DNA from: Pelodera strongyloides
Lineage: Eukaryota > Nematoda > Chromadorea > Rhabditida > Rhabditidae
Assembly (NCBI GenBank): GCA_036852015.1
Contig: JAANDG010000333.1
Span: 1 to 64,000 of the forward strand
Direction of reading: 5' to 3'
DNA: 64,000 nucleotides
Numbering within the stretch: the first letter of the stretch is position 1; each line of letters starts with the position of its first letter. Below are positions 43,580-55,765 of the stretch, in pieces. The notes under the pieces were generated by a model that was not told the origin of the DNA, did no database searches, and worked only from the letters and a program-made list of their open reading frames with translations. The position numbers and the translations under genes are program-made.

Positions 43580-46500
43580 GAAAACTTCTGAAATGTACAC
43601 AGTGTTAATACCATAGTTATAATTGAATTCTATCCTAGCTCTGCGCCCGAAACACAAGATCGGTATGTCGGAGCTCGTTTTCCTGTGCAAAGTAATTTCT
43701 TGCATTTTTTGCGAGCCCACGAAATTAGAGTTTTTTTTAAAGCGAAACGTTTTTTTTCCGGGTACAAGTGACACACATCGTGGTGGACCTGAAACGCTTC
43801 GTGGACCTGCATTCTTATGCTTACGAAAGGATGCAAGTTGTCATGTTCTTGCTCACGAGATCAAGATCAAGGACATGAACGTTTTCTTTCAATAATGCAA
43901 TTTTGAATAATTATAATTTTATAATATAATTATAATTATAATAATTTTGAATAAAATAAAGGTTCGGTAAAAGCAAAGAGAAAGTTTCACGGTGAAAGTA
44001 GAAAAGAAATTGTGGAATTTGTTTATTACGACCTCACAATACAATTAAAATGTCCAAATACGAGCAAAGAATATAATTTTTATTTTCGGTAAACCTTCAA
44101 GTAAGGTAAGACCCAGTAGAAAAAAAACGTTATAAAATAATTTAATTAATAAACTTTACCAAGTATCCCCAAAAGGATCCGTTCTAGTGCGTTTTGTGTC
44201 ATAATTTTTGTGAATAACACAATAATATTTTGGAGGAATATTAGAAATTAGTGGCTGCTGACTTTGCTCTTTGGATTAAAACGCAGGACTGTTTCAAGAC
44301 TGAAGACGCTGCCTGGGCTCTTTCTTCCTTATCTCTCTCTCTCTTTTTCATTCTCTTTCCCTCTCTCTGTCCCTCTCTCTCTCTCTCTCTCTCTATTTCT
44401 GTTCCACTAAACCAGGTTATCTCTTGGATCTAACCTTTATCAATGGCTCTGTGTCAAAAAAACAAACTACAAAACGAGACTACAACTTTTTGTGGCAAAT
44501 TATTGTTCCGCTTGTAAAACTTGCTTATTTGTTGGAGTGTCTTTTTATATTATCAGTTTGTTGCCACCGAGGATGTAATTAATTAGGAGTTAGGAGCTCT
44601 ACCATAAGTTGGATGATTTACTTTTTCTTGCGAGCAAAACTGCGTAGCTGTAGCCCGTAGCTCAAGTAAATCAAAAACTGATTACATTATTACATACTTA
44701 TCTCACCAGTATAGGAGAGCTCTTGTTTATTGTTGTTTGTAGTCTCCGATCCAACATTTTACTAACATTCTCTATTCTATTTTTGATGAGTGTTAAAACC
44801 GAACTACGAAATTATGAACTACATGGATTTCTTTATAGATATTTGATTTCACAATTTTTTTTTCATGAGTTATTTTATTTCTAAACTGGAATAAATCAAG
44901 GTCAGCCCGATTTCATTTGATCTTTGGACTTTAATGTGTTGTAATAGAATGAATGCAAATTTCGAAGATATTCACCACTGCGACTTCCTCGGGGAAATGT
45001 TCCCTGGGGACAGAAAATAGCATTCTAGTGTGAGACATGCATAGAAAAAGATGGGGAATTCCGAATTCCCGATGGGGAATTGAGTGGTGAAATGGCTTCA
45101 GTTCCATGTAAATAAACCTATTCACAATCAGTGCCGAATGAAAAGTAAAGCAGTTAGATGACACAGTTACATAAGTTCCCGCATTTTATTGGTCCCTGGA
45201 CGCAATATTAAATAAATAAATACATGTTTATTGGAATAAAAGTTCTTGAAGTAGTTGCTATAAGCTCGTAAACCAAAAGGTGCCCTAAAATGCTGGTTCG
45301 GGAAGGACACCACCGTACTAACAAGGGACCGTGTGCATCAATATATTATATTAACTAGGTAGCTGAACGAACTGTTAAACACATAAACTTGATAAACAAA
45401 TAAACATTAATGTCTGAGGTTATCTCCAGATACCCCCCCCCCCTAGAAACGCAGCAAGTTTGTTCTGATTGCCATATGAGGATTCTCTTTACGGTTGTAG
45501 TTTTAAGAAGATCAAGACTGAGGCGATGGACTTTTTATTTATTGCCCATATGCAACGTCGAAACAATACACAAAGGAACCGCTGGTCTTACAGTGTAGTA
45601 AAACGGTAAAACCCACAGAATAGTAAAAGGACAAACACAACTGTATATGTTTTAGAGTGAGCACATTTTCGTTCCATATGTATATGCATATGGACGTAAT
45701 CAAAGTAAATATCGTTGAAAATTTGTGAGGTCAACAAATTTGCTCCTTGACAAGAAAATCAAATGAAGTGAAACTAATTCGCTAAAAGTTCTCGCGCAAA
45801 AAGTACTCACGTTTTTGGTTCGAAACTAAACTCCAATGTGATGTAGCAAGAGTTTAGAAAAAAGCAAGAGTTTAGAGTTTTGTCCAAAGAAAGACTTTCA
45901 CGAGACTAGGAGTTTACACGTTCTAAGAAGCACAATAAAAAGAATAATAAAATGAAAACACTTAAATGAGGTTTGAACTTTGACAGCAATAAGGAAGTGT
46001 AAATTGATGTAACAAGCCACATCTCAAGTCTAACTTGGGCGAGTAAAATGCTTCGCTATTGAAATGTATCAAGCGACGTGTTATAATCACTAAATAAGGA
46101 AATGAAACATTGTAGTTTTCCAAAAAATAACCCTATCATAACCTTGAATTACAAATTACAAGAAAAATAGGTTAAACAAAGACAATCTTATCGCAAAAAG
46201 GAAACTCTAATAGCAACAAATTAACAGAGAGTACAATCTCAGGTCCAGTCAACAACAATTTCTATGAAATTCTCAAAGGAACAACATCAAACCTAAGCCC
46301 AAAATGCACAGCTTTACCACATATATTGGTCAGACAGAAAGCACGGTTTGCAACAATTTTAACTTTTCAAACTAAGCTCTTCTAAGCTAGGCGTTTTTCG
46401 CTCAAGGAATTTTACATAAAAGGAGAGTCAAGGTCTGCGTGCCTGCATGCTCTATTGTACGCAGAGACTATCCAAGACAGGCGCAAAAACTGGTCTTACA

Positions 46501-46670
46501 AGTATATATTCATTACACTTACACTACACCCACGCCACCCACACGTAAGGTGTTTTTGCGATAAAAACTTGAAAAACAAAATAACAAATAGATGTTATCA
46601 TTTTCATTTTTTATTGGAACATTAATTCGTAATGACATATGATTATTGTCAAGAAAACTGTTCCTAGCAC
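43580..46670. other. Intergenic, AT-rich
   Basis: About 3.1 kb with a CT tract (44320-44400) and scattered AT-rich sequence. The stretch at 43735-43860 begins TTTAAAGCGAAACG and may be a decayed MITE. I see no gene. Confidence 0.6.
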
Positions 46671-46677
46671 AGGAAAG

Positions 46678-47040
46678 TGAAAACCCCGATTTCGCCCCGA
46701 TCATTTTTCAAAAAAACCCCGATTTCGCCCCGTTTCTTTCGAAAAACCCCGATTTTGCCCCGATTCTTTCAAAAAACCCCGATTTCGCCCCGATCAAGTC
46801 CCTCAAAAAATCGGGCCTTGATCGGGGCGAAATCGGGGTTCTTAATTAACCGTTTACTCCGCCCAAAAATAACGTGTTTCACTCAACTGTTTTAAGTGAT
46901 TTTTGGTTAGTTTCATCATGTTACCCCTGGAAAGAGTAAATACGGATGCACGATCGATTATTTTCGAAAAACCCCGATTTCGTCCCGATCAAGGCCCGAT
47001 TTTTTGAGGGACTTGATCGGGGCGAAATCGGGGTTTTTTG
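46678..47040. repeat. CCCCGATTTCGCCCCGAT tandem repeat with inverted halves
   Basis: Units of about 30-35 bases carrying AACCCCGATTTCGCCCCGAT recur four times at 46681-46795. Two inverted arrangements (46785-46840 and 46970-47035) then have the unit facing its reverse complement around TCGGGCCTTGATCGG-like centres. A 120-base AT-rich spacer divides the two parts. Confidence 0.85.
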
Positions 47041-47189
47041 GTTTCCCGTGAGGGTACTGTTCATCAATGTTATGGAACTAGTGAATATGACGGAAAAAAA
47101 ATAAAAAAAAACAGCTTTATTTAACGTGTTTTAATAAGGAATTAAGATAATTAACAGAGTAACAGAGTAACAGTGAAAATATTATGACA

Positions 47190-47685
47190 CACTGTGTTTG
47201 GTTTAAACACAGTCAGTTTACTGCGAAAAACACTGTGTTTGGTTAAAAACGCACTGCGAAAAACACAGTCAGTTTACTGCGAAAAACACAGTGTTTGGCT
47301 CAAATACAGTCAGTTTACCCCTGTGTTTGGTTCAAACACAGTCAGTTTACTGCGAAAAACCCTGTGTTTGGTTTAAACACAGGGTTTTTCGGGAAAAAAC
47401 CCTGTGTTTGGTTTAAACACAGTCGGTTTACTGCGAAAAACTCTGTGTTTGGATCAAACACAGGGTTTTTCGGGAAAAAACCCTGTGTTTGGTTCAAACA
47501 CAGGGTTTTTCGGGAAAAAACCCTGTGTTTGGTTCAAACACAGGGTTTTTCGGGAAAAAACCGTGTGTTTGGTTTAAACACAGTCGGTTTACTGCGAAAA
47601 ACTCTGTGTTTGGATCAAACAAAGGGTTTTTCGGGAAAAAACCCTGTGTTTGGTTCAAACACAGGGTTTTTTCGGGAAAAAAATC
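47190..47685. repeat. Minisatellite of palindromic CTGTGTTTGG…CCAAACACAG units
   Basis: About a dozen units of roughly 40 bases. Two unit types alternate: one with AAACACAGTCAGTTTACTGCG, the other ACACAGGGTTTTTCGGGAA. Each unit contains the near-palindrome CTGTGTTTGGTTTAAACACAG, so each can fold as its own hairpin. Open frames through it are periodic artefacts. Confidence 0.9.
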
Positions 47686-48215
47686 ATGTTGTTATGAATA
47701 AGATAATGCGGTCAGTTTGATCATTTATTGATGTTCAATATCTATGTTTAAAGTATGTGCCTATGGGTTCTTTAAAATGTTCCTACGCTCGACTGGAATC
47801 ATCGTCGTTAGAGATGACGACTTGTTAGTTAAGTTCGCAGTGTAAGAAAAAGAGATTTAAAGCTGAATGAGACTTGTGTTGTGAATCTGTCCTTCTTGTT
47901 CCATTTTACGACCCCTACCAATGGACCGACAGAAAAAAAATGTAAAACACTTTTTCAGAAGCGGGATGACATCGCGGCGCGTTGTCGTCCACACTGGCAG
48001 TTGGCTGTCACCGCGTTCCTGTCTCTGAATGGGGCCGATCTCTCTGCCAGAGACAGAAATGGAAACACTCCTTACGCCCTAGCTCCATCGAACGCCATTC
48101 GCCAAGTCCTGGCGGAGTTTGCCAGCTGTAGATCAAAGTGAGTGGTGTAGATCTAAACTATCATATTGCTACGCGCCGGGGGGCTAGCGCAGTCATTCCT
48201 TCTAATCCATCCAAG
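47686..48215 (+). pseudogene. Inverted duplicate of Mind bomb-like exon 16 and flanks
   Basis: The segment is a diverged reverse-complement copy of about 50530-51012. It contains the whole ankyrin/linker exon with both splice signals (acceptor TTTTTCAG, exon 47960-48138, donor GTGAGT) and still open, differing from the functional exon at only a few residues (KRDD for KLDD, RNGN for RTGN). No neighbouring coding exon exists on the plus strand, so by itself it cannot make the protein. It points against the gene, 850 bases beyond that gene's stop. Confidence 0.85.
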
Positions 48216-49074
48216 TAAATCTGAAATCCATAGGACAATTACCTTTTTTGCATTCCGGAACGATCAATCCACCACTTTATCACCCAATATCTTCGTGAGT
48301 ATTGAAATAGAACACTACTTTTTGAATTCCAAATTTTTATTTTCCCTCATAGGAAATAAAAAAAAACATTAAAAAAAACAGGCACTCCTTCAGATCCCTT
48401 TTTTCCCTTCCCTTTTTTACAGTAACTGTCCTGTTCACCATACTAACAGTAACTGTAATTCCTACAGAGCTCATGTTCACCATACTGACAGAGTGAGGTT
48501 AAATCGTTAACTTTCACTTCAGAAAATTTATAATTTATTTCCTCTCTGTAAAAAAAAGCAACAAAGTATTGAGCTTGTGTCCTATAAACTAAAAAAAAAT
48601 TAATTAATTACCTTCGGGGGGGGGGAGCTGAACTAATTTTTATATATTTTTGCAGTTACTCCAAGTTCCAAGTGAACAGATCCCTTTTTTTAGCGAATTC
48701 ACATTCACTGTGAAAGCTGTGTACCACAGAAAAACACAATAAATCCACAAGTGTTTATTGTTAAAATGCGGTCCAAGAAGAAAAATATCCGAACTTTAGG
48801 ACCTAAATTAATGTACCTAATCATAAATCTGCTTGATCATATCCACAAAATCCTACTTTTCCCCATAAATACCCGATTCAGACCCTGGCTGAAAGTCAAT
48901 TGAATACCATATTTGCATAAACTCTCGGGTCGATCAATAATTGCTTAATTACATGAGAGGACAAATATAGGTTCTGAGAATAAAACGACTCCTTTTAATC
49001 GATAAAATCAATACAAATGAGTAGAGAATACACTTAAGTACGGAATTTTACGGCTACAAACTACAATTCGGTTT
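48216..49074. other. Intergenic 3' of Mind bomb-like gene
   Basis: Contains the dispersed repeat also found at 40078, a G-run near 48618 and a minus-strand AATAAA at about 48754. No supported gene. Confidence 0.55.
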
Positions 49075-52000
49075 TTAAGTGTAAATCGTCTGGCGTTTCT
49101 CAATAGTCTGACGGCAGATGTGGCACTGGGTTATGGCAGTGGAGCATTCCTGAACAATCAATAACTAGGGTTCCTCTCTTTCCATTTTTCTCACTTTTCT
49201 ATTACTCTTTCTCTTTTCTCTTTCTCTCTCAGTTCCTCTCACTTTCTTTCTCTCTAACTCCCTCCCTCTCTCGTTTTTGATTTCCAAAATTTGCATCAAG
49301 TTTAACATCTCCCCCACCTGACAAGCCGTGTGACCACAGTTGAACACCACGTCGGGTCTGCTGTCCAGACAAATTGCGCACGTAAATGCCATCTCCAGCT
49401 CGTCCAAACGCTCTTGCAAGGCCTTCAACTCGAACAATTTTTCTGAAAAGTTTCACTGATTCACCAGAAAAACCGTCGGTAACTGGTCATCAAATGGTTT
49501 CTCTAGAAAAAACAGTTTGGCAACTTCTGAACATTTGTGGCAAAAAAAAGATCCATAAAAACCAGCGCAACGATCGAAATCAATCGATCTACATATGTGA
49601 GACAGTAATGGAAAGTTTTTCCTTCTGCTATTATTTTATATGTTTTAGATATTTAATAATTTGCAAGTCTGCGTACCTTTGTCAGCCTCCTCCTTGGCTT
49701 GTCTCACAGCTTCTTCCTGTATTCTCTTCACTTCGTCCGCAGCAATGACCACATCATTCTTGTCGCCGCAATCAACAGCCGACGCTTCAACTTGCTTCTC
49801 TGCTGCTGCCTTGACATTCTGCTGCGATGCAGCGCCCAGCTCAATTATTTCGCCTTCTGAAGCAAAATTGGTAAGCAATAAATATAGTGCAAGAACAAAA
49901 TATAGAACTAGTAGGAAACTGAGTAAAACCAGATCCAACAGAGTAAATGGGGCAAATCCTCGATTAGCTTCAGAGGAGCCACTGTTGTTTCTAATTATTA
50001 TCTTTTACACGAATATGTAATTAATCGTATGCTCCAATATTGCAACAAAGAAGTCCAGAAGAAACGGGTTTCTGAAATAAAACTTCTAAACAACAAACAA
50101 CATTAGCTCACCAACAGTTCGTGCTTCATCAATCGTATTATAGCACAGAGGGCAACGCCGAAGCGGCGTCGTCGCCGCACAAGTGCGGCACACCACACGA
50201 TGGCCGCAAGGCATAAACTGGACGTCGGCAGCATTGTCTTCACAATTGAACGTGCACATCGTGACACCGGCCGTGTCAAACTCGGACATGGTGAGAGCAG
50301 ATTTGGGCAGGCACGACCTGTATCAAAATATAAATAAACAAATAAAAACATAAATCTTAAGTTTATCTTTATTTTATATAAGTTAAAAGTGGTGGTAACG
50401 CCCATAATTGCGCTGGGCAATGCGCACCTATTCGCAAACAAAATTACTAGCAATGGCATTTAATGCCGGCATTGTTCGTCCGTGGCAGGAGTCGAACCGA
50501 CGAGCTAGGCTGAGCGAGACTGCATCCCTAGCCGACTGTGCTAGCCCCCGGCTCGTAGTAATATGATAGTTTAGATCTACACCACTCACTTTGATCTACA
50601 GCTGGCAAACTCCGCTAGCACCTCGCGTATGGCGTTCGATGGAGCTAGGGCGTAAGGAGTGTTTCCAGTTCTGTCTCTGGCCGATAGATCGGCCCCATTC
50701 AGAGACAGGAACGCGGTGACAGCCAACTGCCAGTGTGGACGACAACGCGCCGCGATGTCATCCAGTTTCTGAAATAGTCTTTTAATTTTTTTTTTCTGTC
50801 GGTCCATTGCTCGTAAAATGGAACAATAAGGTTTCACAACACAAGTCTCATACAACATTAAATATCTTTCTCTTACAATGCGAACTTAACTAACAAGTCG
50901 TCATCTCTAACGACGATGATTTCAGTCGAGCGTAGGAACATTTTAAAGAACCCATAGGCACATACTTTAAAACATTGATATTGAACAGCAATAAGTGATC
51001 AAACACACCGCATTATTCTTATTCATCACAACCAATTGTCTGAGTACTGTATCGGGGATATCGGTTCTATGCCTTGTCATCTCCCTGACTGCAATGTGCA
51101 TTGGGGTGTGACCGTTAGAATCCACAACGTTCACCTGGCAACCGGCTGTGACGAGAATCTGAAAGAGGTCTTGGTGGCCTAGTGGTTATCATCACTGCTC
51201 TTCACTCAACAGTCCGGGGTTCAGTCCCCGGGGAAAATAACCGTCGGCAACTGCTTTTACAGCAATCCACACACATGAACTATCGATAACGCACTAAAAT
51301 GAAGCTTTAGAAACTAATGTTCGTTTCGTGCTCCGCGACACAGGACAGGACATACTTTGTGATATGTTTCCTAAACCACCTACCATACCGCTTTAAAGTT
51401 TACAAGTTCCCAACCTGAACGCATGCCATCCTCTCGAGGTCCCTGTCCGCGGCCCCCATCCATCTTTCGACCGCGAAGTGGAGCGCACAACGTCCCGAAC
51501 GCGCAGTTTTATTCACTTCATTGGACATCTGTGTATAATATTAGTATTTTATTTTCCCTATTGTACCGCCAACTTTATTTACTTTTTAATCGTCAATTCC
51601 AACGGCCGTATAAACGTTAAAGCGAGATAATGGTCCGTTTATGGAACACACCTAGTAGACCAACAATCTTATGTTATGCAGCTTATGCAAATGAAATTAG
51701 AATAAAAAATCGAGATATTTCGAGTAAATAAGCATAAATACGTAACAACCCAGTTGTCCACGATGCGTTTCAAAAACCGGCCGGTATTTCGCTTTAAATT
51801 ATGTCAAGTGGTAGGGAAAAAGGTGCCACTTTTTACCTGATGCCATAGGACGTTTAATTATTTGATGTGGAACATCGCGGACAGCTGAATTCTTTATGCT
51901 AATTTGCTCGAATTTGGCTCGATTTTTTTATTCTAATTTATGTTCATTTGCAAAAGCTGCATAAGAATGCTGGTGCACTCGTTGTGTTACAAAAAACCGG

Positions 52001-55000
52001 CCGGTATTTCGCTTTAACCCTACGGTAAGCTCCCTACCTCCAGGATAACTTCCAGCACTCTGCTTCTTCCAAACAGTGCTGCTACGTGGAGGGGCAAGAG
52101 ACCTTGTCTACCATCACTATGGAGGAGGGGCGGTTTGGCCGTCAGCATTTCGTAGACTGTTCTAAAATTTAGAACTTTAAAGCGAAATGTTAGTCTCTTT
52201 GGAAAATTTGCATATTATAAGCAAATCCTATGTATCCCATGCTAATTTTGTACGATTGCCGACGATCGTACAAAATTAGCATAGGATACATAGGATTTGC
52301 TTATCATATGCAAATTTTCCAACGGAGCTGGCATTTCGCTTTAACAAAATCAATTACTAAACTTGCTCCGATAATTTCTTCTATTTCAAAGCATTCTGTT
52401 TTGCGGGTTGCACCTGCAACGTATACTGAAACCTTGTTCTATTGGATCGAAAGAGCAACCTCTCTATCTATCTATTATATAACCATCAATGCTTGTAGGC
52501 CCTGGCCGGAGTCGAACCCTTGACCTATTGCCTGAAATGACAAGCAGTCTTCCCACTAGGCCAGTGCCCCTGCGCTTACTGTTCCATTCCGAGTGCAATC
52601 GCCAGTTGGAGGGGGTTGAGGTCGTCGCGGTTGCACAAATGAAGATTCACACGGAAATTAGAGAGCAGACGGCCGAGGATAGCCTATAATTTTTTTGCTA
52701 AATTAGACCAATGTTTCAGTTGTATGAGAAAACGGATTGTGACTGCAGTGTTTTTCAGCATATATTTATTATAGATACAGACTTGAAATAATAAAAATAA
52801 AGGTATGAAGTTCAAAGTACAAACGAGCACCTTCTTGTTCTCGCTTTCGGGAAGCGCTACAACAGTGTGAAGAACACATTCGCCCATTTGGTTCTGGAAT
52901 GTTTTATTATTAAAAAGACTTGAGCACACGGTTGGGATTAACATACGTGGTCGACGGGGGGCGGCTCCTTATACTTATTACAATTATAGAAACAATAATT
53001 ATCTGATTACCTGTATATTCGACTGGATGGTGTGTGCGTTGAGTAGTCGATCCACACAGGCCGCGTGTCCTTCGCGTGCAGCAACGTGCAGCGCCGTGTC
53101 ACCATCAGCATTCACCTGGTCATGTTATGATTTTCCAGTTGAACGTAATTTTATTACTAGGATATGCTAACACACTAAGTAACACAAGCTTCCCAAGGTA
53201 TATGATCTACTGTTACTTGTGAGAAATTAATAGAGAGAGAGGAGAGAGCGAAAAGAGAGAGAGAGAGAGATAGGGATGAAGAGGTATGTAGAGGTGGAAC
53301 ATCTTAAAAGTACATTTTTCACACACATGCAATCTACACCACAGTGTACTGTACACCGCCCACCTTATTAACCTCCGACGCAATGAACATCAACAATCCC
53401 TCGACGATTTTGACATGACCGCTGAAAAATTCGTTATTGTTCAAATTATGCCCTAGATTCGTTCGTAACGTTCGTACAGTTCACATACGGCTATACCAAG
53501 CTACATTCTTGAGCAGTACACGCTTCGCTGTGAAGCACGTTATCTGAGTTCACCTAGCATCTTTTCTTTATTTAATACTGCAAATACATCGTATACTATA
53601 AATTATATAAAACCCACTTCCTTGCCGCAATATGTATAAGCGTGTTTCCATGGATGTCCACAGCTTCTCTATCTCCGCCCATGGCAATCAGTGCTACCAC
53701 TGCACACCAGGACCCGACCTCAGCTGCTACCATTAAAGGGGTCTTACCGCCGATCATAACGTTCACCTGGAAAGGATGCGTACATTACATATAACAAAAC
53801 AGTTTGTAAAGATACTACATTATTTGTTGCTTCATGCGGTAATGGAGTAGCACCAAACCTCTCCTTGGTTCGTTTTTGAATTTATTGGTTTTGTAAAAAC
53901 TTTTCCCGATATGATAATTATGATATGCTGCCGTAGTTTCTTCCAACTGGCAGATCTTCACAACGCCCCTGGTAGTGAGATCATTTAGATTTAGCTATCA
54001 TAATAAAATTAAAAGAAAACGTAATAAAATAAGTTCATTTTGTACCTGATCCCCATTTTTTTGTGCAACTCTCTGAAATTCGTGGTGTGAACCAGACGAG
54101 GCCCAGCGACGAACGGCTTCAATCAATTCAGAACCACTGAACTCATTTTTATTTAGTAAATTTTCAAAAATAATTACAAACAACAATGTCCCTTAACTTC
54201 TTAGCGTTATGTCTTCTGATTAGCTTTTTTATAGGTACGTATGCGTAGTTGGGCATTGTTAGAGGTGAGCTCTACAACCTTTGAAATAGCAAAAAAAAAG
54301 TCTCCAAAGGGAAAAACGTGTATGAAACAAACCTAAATTGCGGTAGACTTCCATGCATTAGACGTCTCGGACTTCTATCTCCGGCTGTAGTCGAAACAAC
54401 ACAACGGTCACGCATCACACTACTCATATTACGACCTGGAAGCATGGTAATTAGCTTGATATAGCGCAGTATTAGCTAAACTACATATCAGGAACACAAC
54501 GCGGGTTCGCTCCCTTTCGGTGCACTACTTTTTGCACTATTCTCACAGAATGGAACGTAATTTACAGCATGCGCTTTAAAACCACGTATCACATCGCTTT
54601 AAAAAATCGGCATCCCCACATACCAGCATATATCGGAAGCATAACTTCATCAGGGTTTTCTTCTTGATTCCAAGTAAATATTCTTGATTGCGGTGTTCTT
54701 AGGGAATAAGTCCTCTGCACGGGATCCAGAATACGAACGGAAACCATTTGCGGCTTACTTGAATTCTGAAATTGAAAAAAGTGAATAAATTAAAAAATCT
54801 GCAAGGAAGTTGGCCCTCCATGCAAAGGTCACGGTCCGATGTTCCTGACATCTTGATCTTTTTGAACTCTGATTCTCTGATTCTCTGGTTCTCTGGTTCT
54901 CTGGTTCTCTGATTCTCTGATTATCTGATTCTCTGATTCTCTGATTCTCTGATTCTCTGATTCTCTGATTCTCTGATTCTCTGATTGAACAAAACCTTTA

Positions 55001-55765
55001 TCCTAGGACAAAATCCACTTATACCCGGTAAGTTAGGCAAAATGTACAGTATCCCACAGTTACCGTATTCATCAATACTTACCATATTTTTGACAACTAC
55101 AGCACGATCTCCGGTGACAAAATGTACGACGCGACACGGATTGACAGCTCTCGTACTCCAAACGACATCGAGAGTATTCTGGAAATAAGATATTTTTACT
55201 AGAGATATAAGAGTCTTCACCAAATAAAACGGGCCACTTGGGGAAAAAAATTACACTTTTTTTAGTTGACTGCATTGTGACATCTCATTTGCTCTATGCG
55301 CTAAGTCGTGTGGGCTAGCTACTGTAACCAAAAGAGTAAAGCTAATGGAATGAAGCTACCGTACCAGTTGGCACTTGGTGTCGGGTCTCTTCTCTCCCTC
55401 CGGATGTCCCCATGAGAAGAACCTGACGTTGACCTCCTCTTTCTCCTCATCGAGGTCGGTGATGATGCCGATCTTGCCGACCAGCTGAAAATCATTTTCA
55501 AAGTGGTATGGCACGTGATTTTCACAAGGGCCCGCCCTTTGTGTCCTTAGATTTTAAAGATGCCTACTTGTGTCGTAAGATCCTTAATATTTAAACCTTA
55601 TAATCCAAAGTGGGCGACTTCCGTCCATCTCTCTAGTTGTGAATTTCCAACCTGAGGCATTTTCTTTGGGTTCCAAGCCACATTATTGAAAAGATGCAAT
55701 TTCTCCAAGTATTTCGCTTCCGTTTCAGCAACGGCCACAGTTTGGCCGAGTGCCAAACGACTCAT
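49075..55765 (-). CDS. mib-1: Mind bomb-like E3 ubiquitin ligase (REP, ankyrin, RING), 20 exons
   Basis: Exons, 5' to 3': 55652-55765, 55365-55484, 55083-55178, 54623-54767, 54333-54435, 54046-54136, 53962-53994, 53618-53766, 53364-53421, 53011-53115, 52831-52893, 52580-52683, 52038-52161, 51415-51528, 51009-51158, 50590-50768, 50112-50317, 49677-49856, 49318-49442, 49075-49149. They close in frame at 777 residues. In order: REP-type repeats (LGQTVAV…GW/AWNPKKM…GKIGIITD), ankyrin repeats (GKTPLMVAAEVG, GDTALHVAAREGH, GHTPMHIAVRE), a RING (CTFNCEDN…CGHRVVC…CPLC), a glutamate-rich coiled coil, and a last RING (CAICLDSRPDVVFNCGHTAC…CHIC). Mind bomb ubiquitinates Notch ligands to drive their endocytosis. 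The MIB/HERC2 and ZZ domains that bind ligand in MIB1 are not found upstream, and one of the three usual RINGs is absent. The start is the ATG directly after an acceptor (CTTCAG). Exon 7, at 33 bases, is the least certain. Confidence 0.88.
50478..50560 (-). repeat. tRNA-like sequence
   Basis: On the minus strand, GGGGGCTAGCACAGTCGG (A-box region) and GTCGGTTCGACTCCTGCCACG (B-box and acceptor-like) frame a 75-base unit. It is intronic, and a trace of it remains in the inverted duplicate at 48168-48200. Confidence 0.5.
51170..51236 (+). repeat. tRNA-like sequence
   Basis: GGTGGCCTAGTGGTTATC is followed by CCGGGGTTCAGTCCCCGG, a perfect T-arm hairpin. The acceptor stem is poor, so it is tRNA-derived and not a clear functional tRNA. 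Intronic and antisense to the Mind bomb-like gene. Confidence 0.5.
51616..51798. mobile_element. Palindromic MITE
   Basis: Left end TTAAAGCGAGATAATGG, right end CGGCCGGTATTTCGCTTTAA; about 180 bases. Confidence 0.75.
51853..52017. mobile_element. Palindromic MITE, left end decayed
   Basis: The right end CCGGCCGGTATTTCGCTTTAA and the interior are intact; at the left only TTTAATTATTTGATGTGG remains. Confidence 0.65.
52172..52346. mobile_element. Palindromic element, second copy of the 19799 family
   Basis: TTTAAAGCGAAATGTTAGTC and the mirror GCTGGCATTTCGCTTTAA bound an interior with AAATCCTATGTATCC and its complement meeting at CGACGATCG. Nearly the whole unit is one hairpin. Confidence 0.78.
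52493..52573 (-). repeat. tRNA-like sequence
   Basis: On the minus strand, GGCACTGGCCTAGTGGGAAG and AAGGGTTCGACTCCGGCCAGGG form convincing D- and T-arm segments about 45 bases apart. It is intronic and sense to the Mind bomb-like gene. Confidence 0.5.
53228..53272. repeat. GA microsatellite
   Basis: Short GAGA tract in a Mind bomb-like intron. Confidence 0.8.
54865..54988. repeat. TCTCTGAT/TCTCTGGT tandem octamer
   Basis: About fifteen copies of an 8-9-base unit (GATTCTCT, GGTTCTCT) in a Mind bomb-like intron. Confidence 0.9.

Noticed and set aside
47194..47720. Open frames with VFGSNTGF-type periodic peptide
   Set aside because: The period equals the minisatellite unit, more than one frame stays open, and there is no start context or domain. 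The repeat has no uniform spacer/repeat alternation or neighbouring cas genes, so it is not a CRISPR array either.
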